This document shows, in pieces, positions 24,665 through 32,835 of a stretch of DNA of 37,384 bases. The notes under the pieces were generated by a model. That model had not been told where the DNA came from. It made no database searches and was given only the letters and a program-made list of their open reading frames with translations. How positions within the stretch are numbered: the first letter of the stretch is position 1; each line of letters starts with the position of its first letter. The position numbers and the translations under genes are program-made. Source of the stretch: Acidobacteriaceae bacterium (GTDB lineage: Bacteria > Acidobacteriota > Terriglobia > Bryobacterales > Bryobacteraceae). The stretch lies in NCBI GenBank assembly GCA_019243205.1, contig JAFAUR010000627.1, positions 1 to 37,384 of the forward strand. Direction: 5' to 3'.

Positions 24665-25680
24665 CGCCAGCCGAGCTTCTGCATGATCCACGCAGGGTTA
24701 TGGTGGCGCCCCACGATGCCGCCCGGCCGCACCAGGATAATTGCAACGAGCGCGCAGCCGTAAAGCAGCATTCGGTATTCGGAATACTCGCGCAGCAGCT
24801 CGGGCACAACGATCAGCACAGCGGCGCCGACAACGACGCCCACGAGGTTGCCTACGCCGCCAATCACGATGATCAGGACAATCGTCAGGGATTCCCAGAA
24901 GCTGAAACTCACTGGATCAACAAAGCGCTGGAAGGCGGCGAAGATCACGCCAGCAAAGCCGCCGAGCGTCGCGGAAAGCCCGAAGGCAAGGAGCTTCGCC
25001 AGGGTGGTGTTAATGCCGATACCGCGCGCGGCGTCCTGATCTTCACGGATCGCCGCCCAGCCCAAGCCGAGAATGGAGCATTCGAGTCGCCAGGCGAGCG
25101 TTACGGCGAATATGGCAATCGGCAAAAGTATGAAGAAGAAATCCCGTGGCGTTTTGAGCGGGAATCCGAAGAGAAAAGGCTGATCGATCCGCGATATTCC
25201 CTGGGGTCCGTTCGTCACCGAGACGAGGTTGTTCATCAGCAAGCGTATAATCTCACCGAATCCGAGCGTCACAATAGCGAGATAATCGCCGCGTAGCCGC
25301 AGCACGGGAATGCCCAGGAGGACGCCCGCCATGCCTGCCAAACCGCCGCCAACCACAAGGATCGGCCCGAATGGCAAGTGAATGTCGAACTGCCCGCTCG
25401 CGAGCAGCGCATACGAATAGGCGCCGATCGCATAAAAGGCGATGAAGCCAAGGTCGAGCAGTCCCGCATACCCGACCACCATGTTTAGTCCGGTGGCGAG
25501 AAGCAGGTAAATCAGCACCATGTCGATGATGCGGACGTAATAGGTGGGCAGACTCGGCACGAAATAGACCAGGGCCACGAGCATCGCGACTATGACCGCC
25601 GCAGCGCGGACGCGCCCCAGCCAGTGGATCTTGCCACCCGGATCAATCGAGACGGCGCGGGATGTCGCCTCAGAAGTCAC
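24661..25680 (-). CDS. Branched-chain-type ABC transporter permease, LivM-like (first system)
   Basis: A 339-residue inner-membrane permease with about eight to ten hydrophobic segments. It has the LivM landmarks TGLNMVVGYAGLLDLGFIAF, LRLRGDYLAIVTLGFGEIIR and WAAIREDQDAARGIGIN (the cytoplasmic coupling loop). It starts with GTG inside the last 11 bases of the LivH-like gene. With LivH it forms the pore of a hydrophobic-amino-acid-transporter-type importer. Confidence 0.9.
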   Translation of the reverse strand: MTSEATSRAVSIDPGGKIHWLGRVRAAAVIVAMLVALVYFVPSLPTYYVRIIDMVLIYLLLATGLNMVVGYAGLLDLGFIAFYAIGAYSYALLASGQFDIHLPFGPILVVGGGLAGMAGVLLGIPVLRLRGDYLAIVTLGFGEIIRLLMNNLVSVTNGPQGISRIDQPFLFGFPLKTPRDFFFILLPIAIFAVTLAWRLECSILGLGWAAIREDQDAARGIGINTTLAKLLAFGLSATLGGFAGVIFAAFQRFVDPVSFSFWESLTIVLIIVIGGVGNLVGVVVGAAVLIVVPELLREYSEYRMLLYGCALVAIILVRPGGIVGRHHNPAWIMQKLGWR

Positions 25681-26671
25681 GCTTGTAGACCATCCCTTCT
25701 TCTGTGACCACCTCGCCTAGAAAGCCGGCCGGGCGGAAGATCAACACCAGCACGAGGACCGAAAAGGCGAAGATGTCGCGATATTCCGAGCCAATGACGC
25801 CGTTCGTCAGCTTCGGCAGCAGGCCAGCACCAAATGTCTCAAGCACACCCAAGACAAAGCCGCCGAGCATCGCGCCCGAAATTGATCCGATGCCACCGAG
25901 AATCGCTGCAATGAACGCCTTCAATCCGACGACGAAGCCCATGCTAAAGACGACGATGCCGTAATAACTCGCATAGAGAATGCCCGCGAGCGCGCCCAAG
26001 CCTGGCCCAATAAAAAAGATGAGACGAATGGGCGTGTTCACGTCGATGCCGAGCAGTTGTGCTGTCCGCGGGTTTTCCGATACTGCGCGGATCTTGACGC
26101 CGAGAGTTGTTCCATTGACGAACCAGGCGAGCGTCACCATGAGCGCCACCGCAAATACGACAATAAAAATCTGGTCGAGTGTGACGACGGCGCCAACTAC
26201 ACTGAACGAGATCGGCGGCAGGAACGCTGGAAAGGGCAGCGGCCGACGGCTTACGAACAGCATCACGGCATTTTGCAGGACGATGGCTACGCCGAGCGCG
26301 CTCAGCATCGGCGCTAATCTTGAGGCGCGTCGCAGCGGGCGGTAGGCCGCTTCCTCGATGCCGACACCGAGGAGCCCGACCACGACGAAGGTTGCGGCGA
26401 ATACACCAAGCGTGACCAGCACGCCGAGTGCGCTCCCCGATAGGCTGGCCGATGCCGCAAACAGGAAAAAGGCAACATGGCCGCCCACCATGAACATTTC
26501 ACTGTGCGCGAAATTAATAAGGCGCAGAACGCCATAGACCATCGTGTAACCCAGCGCGATCAGCGCATAAATCGCGCCGATTGTCAGCGCGTTGACCAAT
26601 TGTTGAATGAGGAAGCTGGTCACGACTGGCTTGATGCGTTGGAGGGAGCGACGGGTCCGCGATGGAAGCAT
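25670..26671 (-). CDS. Branched-chain-type ABC transporter permease, LivH-like (first system)
   Basis: Up to 333 residues, strongly hydrophobic, with the LivH signatures GAIYALIALGYTMVYGVLRL, NFAHSEMFMVGGHVAF and the coupling segment IRAVSENPRTAQLLGIDVN. The family normally begins right at FLIQQLVNALTIG. The GTG at 26623 (317 residues) therefore fits better than the ATG at 26671, whose AGGAGG lies 17 bases away. The first 16 residues of the long form are basic and unconserved. It follows the binding-protein gene after 30 bases. Confidence 0.9.
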   Translation of the reverse strand: MLPSRTRRSLQRIKPVVTSFLIQQLVNALTIGAIYALIALGYTMVYGVLRLINFAHSEMFMVGGHVAFFLFAASASLSGSALGVLVTLGVFAATFVVVGLLGVGIEEAAYRPLRRASRLAPMLSALGVAIVLQNAVMLFVSRRPLPFPAFLPPISFSVVGAVVTLDQIFIVVFAVALMVTLAWFVNGTTLGVKIRAVSENPRTAQLLGIDVNTPIRLIFFIGPGLGALAGILYASYYGIVVFSMGFVVGLKAFIAAILGGIGSISGAMLGGFVLGVLETFGAGLLPKLTNGVIGSEYRDIFAFSVLVLVLIFRPAGFLGEVVTEEGMVYKRDF

Positions 26672-26701
26672 TCTGCGGCGCCGTCGGTCCTCCTGGGAGA
26701 A

Positions 26702-27820
26702 TCAGCTCTTCGGCCATTCGAGGGTGAAGTCGTTGCCCTTCACCTTATAGAGGAAAAGCGACGGGCTCTTCAGCTCGCCCTTATCATCGAACTCTACTGG
26801 GCCCATAAGTCCGTCGAACTTGGTGTTGTGAAGCTCCTTAACGATGCTCTCGCGCGTGACGCTGGTCCCCGCCCGCTTCATCGCCGCGATAATGATTGCC
26901 GCTTCATTGTAGCCATACGCAGAATAGGGACCGGGGTCATCATTGAAGGCCTTCTTATAGTCGGTCTTGAATTGCATCAGCTTGGGGCTCGAATCGTACG
27001 GCGGTGCCTGGAAGGAGATGATGGCGCCCGCTGCATTCGCAGGACCCGCCGTGGTGATCAAGTCGGGCAGGAAGGCGGGATCCGCGGCGAAGAAGGTGCT
27101 TTTAACGCCGAGCTCGCGCAGCTGCTTCAGGAAGAGGCCAACACCTGGCATCGTGCCGCCGTAATAGACGACATCAGGATTTTCGGTCTTGATCCGAGTG
27201 ATGACGGCGGAAAAATCGACGTCGGTTGCCGCGACGCCCGAATATGACGTGACCTGGCCCCCGCCCTTCTCAAAGGTCTGACGGAAGACCGTAGCGACGC
27301 CGTCCCCAAAGGCCTGTTTGTCCTGGACGATCGCCGCCTTTTTCGCACCTAGCGTTTTGAGGGCATAGGCGGCCGGCGCGCCGCCCTGCATGAAGTCATT
27401 CGCAATCGGACGGAAGAGATTGTCGTAGCCGGCTTGCGTGACCTTTGGGTTCGATGAGTTGGTGACCTGCGGCAGGCCGCAGCGGTTGTAAACATCGGAT
27501 GACGGGATGGTCACGCCGCTGTTAAAATTGGCGATTACCGCGAGAACTCCGTCGTCGTCGCAGAATTTCTGGGCGAGCAACGTCCCTTGTTTGGGATCTC
27601 CCTGGTCGTCCTGACGCACGAGCACAAGTTTCTGGCCATTGATACCACCGGCGGCGTTCGCCTCGTTAACGGCGAGCTGCATCCCGTTCTGCCAAGTATT
27701 GCCGAAGAGAGCCTCCGCATTGGAGAGCGGTCCGGCGGTGCCGATTTTGATATCGGCGAGCGCCGGCGAAGCACCGAGAGCCGTTACGCCGAACACGGCC
27801 GCAAGAAAAATTTTGATCAT
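26702..27820 (-). CDS. Branched-chain-type periplasmic substrate-binding protein, LivK-like (first system)
   Basis: A 372-residue protein with a Sec signal at 1-22 (IFLAAVFGVTALGASPALA). The mature part starts DIKIGTAGPLSN and has the periplasmic-binding-protein type I fold. Ligand-pocket segments such as NFNSGVTIPSSDVY and the hinge YNEAAIIIAAMKRAG are recognisable. It is the first gene of the minus-strand operon that runs through LivHMGF-like genes to the flavoprotein, racemase-family and two enolase-family genes. Its ligand is probably the substrate of those enzymes. GGGAGG stands 7 bases before the ATG. Confidence 0.92.
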   Translation of the reverse strand: MIKIFLAAVFGVTALGASPALADIKIGTAGPLSNAEALFGNTWQNGMQLAVNEANAAGGINGQKLVLVRQDDQGDPKQGTLLAQKFCDDDGVLAVIANFNSGVTIPSSDVYNRCGLPQVTNSSNPKVTQAGYDNLFRPIANDFMQGGAPAAYALKTLGAKKAAIVQDKQAFGDGVATVFRQTFEKGGGQVTSYSGVAATDVDFSAVITRIKTENPDVVYYGGTMPGVGLFLKQLRELGVKSTFFAADPAFLPDLITTAGPANAAGAIISFQAPPYDSSPKLMQFKTDYKKAFNDDPGPYSAYGYNEAAIIIAAMKRAGTSVTRESIVKELHNTKFDGLMGPVEFDDKGELKSPSLFLYKVKGNDFTLEWPKS

Positions 27821-27884
27821 GTCTGTCCTCCCTTTCGCAAGGAAATTTGCCTCACCTGGAAAACCCTCACTGCACTAACGGCGG

Positions 27885-27902
27885 CTTGGCACATGTATCA
27901 AG
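27885..27902. promoter_or_regulatory. Imperfect palindrome upstream of the LivK-like gene
   Basis: CTTGGCACATGTATCAAG matches its own reverse complement at 14 of 18 positions, with the palindromic core ACATGT. The half CTTGGCAC recurs at 27994-28001. It lies 65 bases before the start of the first Liv operon and resembles GntR- or LacI-type operators. The regulator is not known. Confidence 0.35.
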
Positions 27903-28119
27903 TTACCCGCCTCGCGGGCGGCGTAGGCAGCACGTAGGGGCCCGGCATGCGATTGCTGATGTCAGTCAATTCACATACGATCGAAGACAATATCTTGGCA
28001 CGCAGTTGCTCTGCAGAAAAAGTGTAGAGACCTTTACGACCGTATACAATGATCATTGCGATCACATCGGGAGGTGACGCGGAATGATCCGACATACATC
28101 GGAAACTATTACGTCGCAC
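27898..28119 (-). pseudogene. Possible C-terminal remnant of an IclR-type regulator between the two transporter operons
   Basis: A minus-strand frame reads KGLYTFSAEQLRAKILSSIV followed by CELTDISNRM. It has the spacing of the end of an IclR-family effector domain (aromatic-T/S-F-S-E-L, then a helix ending in IS-R-G). No DNA-binding domain is present, and the flanking codons look like noise. The resemblance is weak, so I call it a possible remnant only. The interval also contains the divergent promoters. Confidence 0.2.
28047..28058. promoter_or_regulatory. Perfect 12-base palindrome before the second transporter operon
   Basis: CAATGATCATTG is its own reverse complement. It lies 26 bases upstream of a leader ORF and 98 bases upstream of the LivG-like start, in the 335-base gap between divergent transporter operons. 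That is a good position for a repressor or activator site. Confidence 0.4.
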
Positions 28120-28149
28120 AGCCGCAAGTCCGTATCGCGGTGCTACTGA
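28084..28149 (+). CDS. Possible 21-residue leader peptide ahead of the second Liv operon
   Basis: An ATG six bases after a very strong ribosome binding site (GGGAGGTGA) opens a 21-codon frame, MIRHTSETITSHSRKSVSRC-Tyr, ending in TGA six bases before the LivG-like ATG and in the same frame as it. The LivG-like gene itself has no clear ribosome binding site, so ribosomes terminating here may re-initiate on it. The peptide is rich in Ser, Thr, Arg and His but has no run of one amino acid. Alternatively the strong site serves the transporter gene from a distance. Confidence 0.35.
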   Translation: MIRHTSETITSHSRKSVSRCY

Positions 28150-28155
28150 ACTGCC

Positions 28156-28926
28156 ATGCTGGAAGTCCGCTCCCTCTCCAAATCATATGCGGCCTTGCGG
28201 GCCCTCCAAGATGTAAATCTACAGGTTTGCGAGGGCCAGATCGTTGGCTTGATCGGTCCGAATGGGTCAGGCAAGAGCACGCTTTTCGACATCGTCAGCG
28301 GCTTCCAACAGGGCGATGCAGGAAGCATCGTCTTCCGCGGTTCCTCGCTGCGAGGCGCCTCCCCAAATTCAATAGCCAGACGCGGCCTGGTCCGCACCTT
28401 CCAGCATTCGGAGGGCGGACATCGCATGACCGCACTTGAAAATCTATTGGCTGCCGCAGGCGATCAAATCGAGGCAAATCTGTTTGCCGCGCTGCTGCGG
28501 CTGCCGCAGCTATTGAAGGTCGAGAACGCCAACCTGGAACGCGCCAGAGAGGTGCTGGCGCTGCTCGGGCTCACGCATGTCGAAAACGAATATGTTGGAA
28601 ACCTTTCGGGCGGCCAGCGCAAGCTGATCGACCTGGGCCGCGTCCTGATGGCGAGACCGGCGTTATGCCTGCTCGACGAACCGACGGCCGGTGTCAATCC
28701 GTCGCTGATCAATGTTATTGTTGACGCGCTTATCACCATGCGACGCGACGAGGGAATTACGTTGCTCATCGTCGAGCACAACATGCGCGCTGTGACCGAG
28801 TTGTGCGAGCGAGTTTACGTGCTCGCGGCGGGCCGGGTTATCGCAGAAGGTACTCCTGCCGAAATTCAGAGCGATGAGCAAGTCATCACCTCCTACCTTG
28901 GTCGCAGCCGACCGGTGCATGCATGA
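28156..28926 (+). CDS. Branched-chain-type ABC transporter ATPase, LivG-like (second system)
   Basis: A 256-residue ATPase with Walker A GPNGSGKST, signature LSGGQRKLIDLG, Walker B LCLLDEPTAGVNP and H-loop TLLIVEHN. The region RTFQHSEGGHRMTALENL is the LivG-type substitute for the Q-loop. First structural gene of the plus-strand operon, with the LivF-like gene overlapping by ATGA. In this operon the ATPase genes come first and the permeases last, the reverse of the minus-strand system. Confidence 0.92.
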   Translation: MLEVRSLSKSYAALRALQDVNLQVCEGQIVGLIGPNGSGKSTLFDIVSGFQQGDAGSIVFRGSSLRGASPNSIARRGLVRTFQHSEGGHRMTALENLLAAAGDQIEANLFAALLRLPQLLKVENANLERAREVLALLGLTHVENEYVGNLSGGQRKLIDLGRVLMARPALCLLDEPTAGVNPSLINVIVDALITMRRDEGITLLIVEHNMRAVTELCERVYVLAAGRVIAEGTPAEIQSDEQVITSYLGRSRPVHA

Positions 28927-29684
28927 GCACGCTTCTTAAGGTCGTCTCATTGTACTGCGGCTACGGCGCGGATGAAATTATTCACGGCGTAGACCTCCAC
29001 GTCGCCCCGGGCGAGATCGTCACGATCCTAGGTCCGAATGGCTGCGGCAAGACCACGCTTGTCAAGGCGATTCTCGGCTACGTCCGCGCAAAAAAGGGGT
29101 CGATCCTCTTTCGCGATGCGAATATCACCCAACTGCCTCCAACGGAGCGGGTGGCGCGTGGCATTGGCTATGTTCCGCAACTCCTCAACACTTTCAAACC
29201 ACTGACCGTCGTTGAGAATCTCGAACTCGGAGGCTATCGCCTTTCCTCGGCGGGCCGGCATGCTGCGATCGAGCGTATGTTTGCCCTATTTCCGCTGCTG
29301 GCCGAGCGACGCTCGCAACGGGCTGCCACGCTGTCAGGGGGCGAGCGGCAGCTCCTCGCAATGGCACGCGCGCTGATCGTGTCGCCGAGCTTAGTATTTC
29401 TGGACGAGCCGTCGGCTGGACTGTCGCCGGTGCGCGCTGACGAAGTGTTCCAACATGTGAGAGCTATTGCGGCGGCCAATGTGGCGGTCGTCATCGTTGA
29501 GCAGGACGTGCATCGCGCCTTGGAAGTTTCGGATCGGGCCTATGTGCTCGTCACCGGACGCGTCGTCCTGCATGGTCCGGCCGCTGACATTGCTGTCGAC
29601 GAGCGGGTTCGCGGCGCCTATCTCGGCGTGCGCGAGACGCCCAGGCCAAGCGAAGTGATCCAGCAGGAGAGACAGGGAGGATGA
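28923..29684 (+). CDS. Branched-chain-type ABC transporter ATPase, LivF-like (second system)
   Basis: A 253-residue ATPase. It has Walker A GPNGCGKTT, the LivF-type region GIGYVPQLLNTFKPLTVVENL, signature LSGGERQLLAMARA and Walker B LVFLDEPSAGLSP. It partners the LivG-like ATPase in front of it. The last bases carry GGGAGG, the ribosome binding site of the binding-protein gene, whose ATG begins one base after the stop. Confidence 0.92.
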   Translation: MSTLLKVVSLYCGYGADEIIHGVDLHVAPGEIVTILGPNGCGKTTLVKAILGYVRAKKGSILFRDANITQLPPTERVARGIGYVPQLLNTFKPLTVVENLELGGYRLSSAGRHAAIERMFALFPLLAERRSQRAATLSGGERQLLAMARALIVSPSLVFLDEPSAGLSPVRADEVFQHVRAIAAANVAVVIVEQDVHRALEVSDRAYVLVTGRVVLHGPAADIAVDERVRGAYLGVRETPRPSEVIQQERQGG

Positions 29685-29685
29685 A

Positions 29686-30960
29686 ATGAAGAATTTGAGC
29701 AAGGATGCTTTGATTGGTCGCCGTTCGATCCTTAAGGGAGCGATCGCGGTAGGAGCAGGCGCGACGGCGCTGCCGTTATCAATTGCCGCGCAGGCGCAGT
29801 CGAAAGAACCAGTCAAGATCGGGGTGATCATTGGCCTGACAGGGTCGGCGGCGGTCGCAGGCAACGACAGCTACAAGGCGATTCAGCTCGCAACCGAGGA
29901 GGTGAACCAAGCTGGTGGTGTGCTCGGGCGGTCAATCACACTCGTCGCAGAGGACGACGAGGGACGACCTAAATCGGGCGTCGAGGCCGCCAACAAATTG
30001 GCCGATGTCGACAATGTGGCAGCCTGCATCGGCGCCTACCAGAGCTCGATTGCGCTACCTGCCGGTCGCGTGCTGAACGACAAGGGCGTCGTTTGGGTGA
30101 CCGACGCTACGACCAATGAACTCAAGACCGTCGGTCCTTATTGCTTCGACACTGCCGGAATCGCAGAGCAGGCTGTGGCGCTCGTCGATTTCGTCAAATC
30201 CGACAAGCCCGACGCGAAGAAGTTGACCGGCATTTTCGAGAACAACCCGATCGGCCAGGACCGTCAGAAGGTCAGCGAAAAACGCGCCAAGGAGCTGGGC
30301 CTCGAATGGCTGCCGGCACTGCTGTACCAGCCCGGAGCGGCCGATTTCCGCACTGAGCTACAAAACGTCGTTGGCCTCAACGCGGACGCCATTCTTACTG
30401 ACATCTACGACAACGACGCACCGATCATTCAGCGACAGCTGGTAGAACTCGGGATGGGAGACTTCCGCAAGGTCTATTCCTACAATCCCGGTGCCTACGG
30501 CACCCTCGAGCCGAACCTGACGGAGGGCATCAAAGGTCTCAACTACATCACGGGTGGCATTCGCGCAGCCGCCTTCGGCAAAAAATTCCAGGAGAAATAC
30601 GGGCACATTTTTACCGACGCCTGGGGCGGGCCGCCGTTCTACGATGCTCTTTGGATTGTGGCGACCGCGATCAACTTGGCCAACAGCCTCGACCGCAAGA
30701 AGATCCGCGACAGCATGTGGCCCGCGGCCTATCACTACTTCGGTGTCTCTGGTAACGGCGACAAGGGTTTCAATAAATGGGGCAAGCAGGCTTCCGACCA
30801 ATACGAAAAGCTTGTTTTCAAGGGGGGCAAAATGGTGCCGCTTTCCACCGGAGCCGAAAATATCGTGGTGTTTCGCTACCCCGATGATCAGGGGACGCCG
30901 CTGCAGTTCGCGCCGAGTGAACAGCAGTTCCAGCAGCTCTATCCCTCCTACAAGCCTTGA
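29686..30960 (+). CDS. Branched-chain-type substrate-binding protein with Tat signal (second system)
   Basis: A 424-residue periplasmic binding protein, type I. The N-terminus carries a twin-arginine signal (GRRSILKGAIAVGAGATALP) with cleavage near AAQAQS; the first system's binding protein has a Sec signal instead. The mature part begins PVKIGVIIGLTGSAAVAGND, as in the ABC-type amino-acid/amide-binding group. YDNDAPIIQRQLVELGM and DAWGGPPFYDALWIVATAIN line the cleft region. Export folded through Tat may mean a bound cofactor or fast folding. A very strong hairpin follows the stop codon. Confidence 0.9.
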   Translation: MKNLSKDALIGRRSILKGAIAVGAGATALPLSIAAQAQSKEPVKIGVIIGLTGSAAVAGNDSYKAIQLATEEVNQAGGVLGRSITLVAEDDEGRPKSGVEAANKLADVDNVAACIGAYQSSIALPAGRVLNDKGVVWVTDATTNELKTVGPYCFDTAGIAEQAVALVDFVKSDKPDAKKLTGIFENNPIGQDRQKVSEKRAKELGLEWLPALLYQPGAADFRTELQNVVGLNADAILTDIYDNDAPIIQRQLVELGMGDFRKVYSYNPGAYGTLEPNLTEGIKGLNYITGGIRAAAFGKKFQEKYGHIFTDAWGGPPFYDALWIVATAINLANSLDRKKIRDSMWPAAYHYFGVSGNGDKGFNKWGKQASDQYEKLVFKGGKMVPLSTGAENIVVFRYPDDQGTPLQFAPSEQQFQQLYPSYKP

Positions 30961-30966
30961 TCGGTG

Positions 30967-30989
30967 GGCCGGGGCCCGAGGCCCCGGCC
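30967..30989 (+). terminator. Strong GC hairpin after the binding-protein gene (attenuator or mRNA stabiliser)
   Basis: Ten-base arms GGCCGGGGCC and GGCCCCGGCC with a CGA loop begin six bases after the stop codon. No T-run follows, so it is not a classical full terminator. In transporter operons such a hairpin typically protects the upstream message and lowers the downstream one, giving more binding protein than permease. Confidence 0.6.
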
Positions 30990-31024
30990 GGATCTCCGCA
31001 CGTTCGTCGGGAATCGCCGTATCA

Positions 31025-31942
31025 ATGAACTTTGTCCAGGTTCTCGTCAACAGCCTCATTACGGCTTCGGAGCTCGGCATCATTGCCATCGGCCTGACGC
31101 TATCGCTGTCGCTTCTGCGCTTCGCCAACTTCGCCCATGTGGAGACCGCGGTCGCAGGAGCCTACATCGCCTGGCTACTGAATTTCCCGCTGAAGCTGAA
31201 TTTCGCCCTCGCCGTGCTGGCGGCGGTCCTCGTCATGGGCGTTGCTGGCGTGGTCATCGACCGTTTGGTGTTTCGAATTTTCCGCAATTCAGACGACATG
31301 GCCCCGATGATTGCCTCACTGGGCCTCTCCATCGCGATCCGCTACACGGTGCAGGCAACATTCGGCCCAGGTTTCCTGCGCTATGACTTCGGCATTGCGC
31401 CAGGCATGCGGCTGCTTGGCGCTTTTGTGACGCGTCAGCAGCTGTGGATCCTCGCCATTGTCAGCATCTCCCTCCTCTGTTTTCACCTGCTCCTGCAATA
31501 TTCGATGATCGGCAAGGCGATGCGCGCCACAGCCACCAACCGCGAGCTTGCTCAGGCAAGCGGTGTGGATACAGAGCGGGTCATCGCCTGGGTATGGTTT
31601 CTGGGCACAGGCTTTGCCGCGCTCGGCGGCGCGCTCGTCGCCTGGGATACTCAGCTCGTACCCGATCTCGGATTCAACCTCGTCATTCCGATCTTCTGCG
31701 TGGTCCTCATAGGAGGAGTCGGATCGGTTTATGGTGCGCTTCTGGGCGCGCTTGTCGTCGGCTTTGCTCTAAATTTCGGCGTGGCGATCGACTTCGGCCA
31801 GCTGGTGAATTGGATCAGCGGCAGCGACCTCCTCGGCCATCTGCGCATACCGGCCGATTATAAACCGGCGATCGTCTATGGAGCCGTCGTGCTGGTCCTG
31901 CTGCTGCGCCCAAGTGGGCTGATACGCCGGGAGCTGGACTGA
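31025..31942 (+). CDS. Branched-chain-type ABC transporter permease, LivH-like (second system)
   Basis: A 305-residue inner-membrane protein starting at the ATG of MNFVQVLVNSLITASELG; an open frame continues upstream through the binding-protein gene but is not conserved. LivH landmarks are IIAIGLTLSLSLLRFANFAH, the coupling segment MRATATNRELAQASGVDTER and the late IFCVVLIGGVGSVYGALLGA. About eight hydrophobic segments. GGGA lies 12 bases before the ATG, a weak site, in keeping with lower expression behind the hairpin. Confidence 0.9.
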   Translation: MNFVQVLVNSLITASELGIIAIGLTLSLSLLRFANFAHVETAVAGAYIAWLLNFPLKLNFALAVLAAVLVMGVAGVVIDRLVFRIFRNSDDMAPMIASLGLSIAIRYTVQATFGPGFLRYDFGIAPGMRLLGAFVTRQQLWILAIVSISLLCFHLLLQYSMIGKAMRATATNRELAQASGVDTERVIAWVWFLGTGFAALGGALVAWDTQLVPDLGFNLVIPIFCVVLIGGVGSVYGALLGALVVGFALNFGVAIDFGQLVNWISGSDLLGHLRIPADYKPAIVYGAVVLVLLLRPSGLIRRELD

Positions 31943-31954
31943 AGGATCGCGCCC

Positions 31955-32818
31955 ATGGATCAGCTCACCAACTTCGCCGTCTACATGATAGCGATCACAA
32001 GCATCTCCTTCATTTTGGCGATCAGCCTCGATCTGCAGGTGGGAAATTGCGGCATTGTCAATTTCGGCCAGGTCGTTTTCCTCGTGGTCGGCGCCTATGC
32101 GACGGCGATCGCGATTGCCGCCGGAACCGGCGTCGCCACGGCCATTTTGATCGCGGTCGTATCTGGGGCGCTATTCGGCATCCTCATGTCTCTCTCAGTG
32201 CGGAACATGAGCGGCACCTATTGGGGCATCCTGTCGCTCTCGATGGCCGAGATCGTGCGAATTGTCGCGCTGAACGAGCAATGGCTCACAGGTGGCGCCA
32301 ATGGCATTTCCGTGCTGATCTCCGTGCCCGGTCTGCCGTGGATCATCGCTGCCTCGGCGGTTGCCGCGTTTGGCCTCGTTCGCCTCCTCATCGCCTCGCC
32401 TTTCGGTCGGACGATCCGACTTATTCGCGAGGGCGATCGGCTGCCGCTGTCGCTTGGCAAGAACGTCCTCCTCTTCAAAATGGAAACGATGGCAATCGGT
32501 GGCGCGATCGGCGGGCTGACGGGCGCCTACTACGCCCTCATGCAACGCTACATGAGCCCAGATGACGCCAAGCCCATTGAGACCTTCGTCATCTGGGCGA
32601 TGGTTATCGTAGGAGGCCGCGGCAACGTCTGGGGTATCGTGCTTGGGACAGTCGTCATCCAGGCCTTTTATACCGGCACCCGCTTCCTGACAGGCCTCTT
32701 CGGAATTGAAGCCGACACGATGGCGGCGCTGCGGCTCGTTGTCATCGGGCTTCTGATCATGGTGGTGTCCATGTTTAGGCCACAGGGACTGCTACCCGAG
32801 CGCCGCCGCATCTATTGA
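31955..32818 (+). CDS. Branched-chain-type ABC transporter permease, LivM-like (second system)
   Basis: A 287-residue permease, shorter than the LivM-like protein of the first system because it lacks the N-terminal extension. Landmarks are LDLQVGNCGIVNFGQVVFLV, GTYWGILSLSMAEIVRIVAL and WAMVIVGGRGNVWGIVLG. The usual coupling loop is shortened to IRLIREGDRLPLSLGKNVLL. A good GAAGGA site lies 8 bases upstream. The stop is followed after 17 bases by the flavoprotein gene. Confidence 0.9.
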   Translation: MDQLTNFAVYMIAITSISFILAISLDLQVGNCGIVNFGQVVFLVVGAYATAIAIAAGTGVATAILIAVVSGALFGILMSLSVRNMSGTYWGILSLSMAEIVRIVALNEQWLTGGANGISVLISVPGLPWIIAASAVAAFGLVRLLIASPFGRTIRLIREGDRLPLSLGKNVLLFKMETMAIGGAIGGLTGAYYALMQRYMSPDDAKPIETFVIWAMVIVGGRGNVWGIVLGTVVIQAFYTGTRFLTGLFGIEADTMAALRLVVIGLLIMVVSMFRPQGLLPERRRIY

Positions 32819-32835
32819 TCCGGGAGAACGCAATC

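Noticed and set aside
30358-31128. 256-codon minus-strand frame under the binding protein and LivH-like genes
   Set aside because: Antisense shadow of strongly conserved transporter genes; composition is not protein-like.
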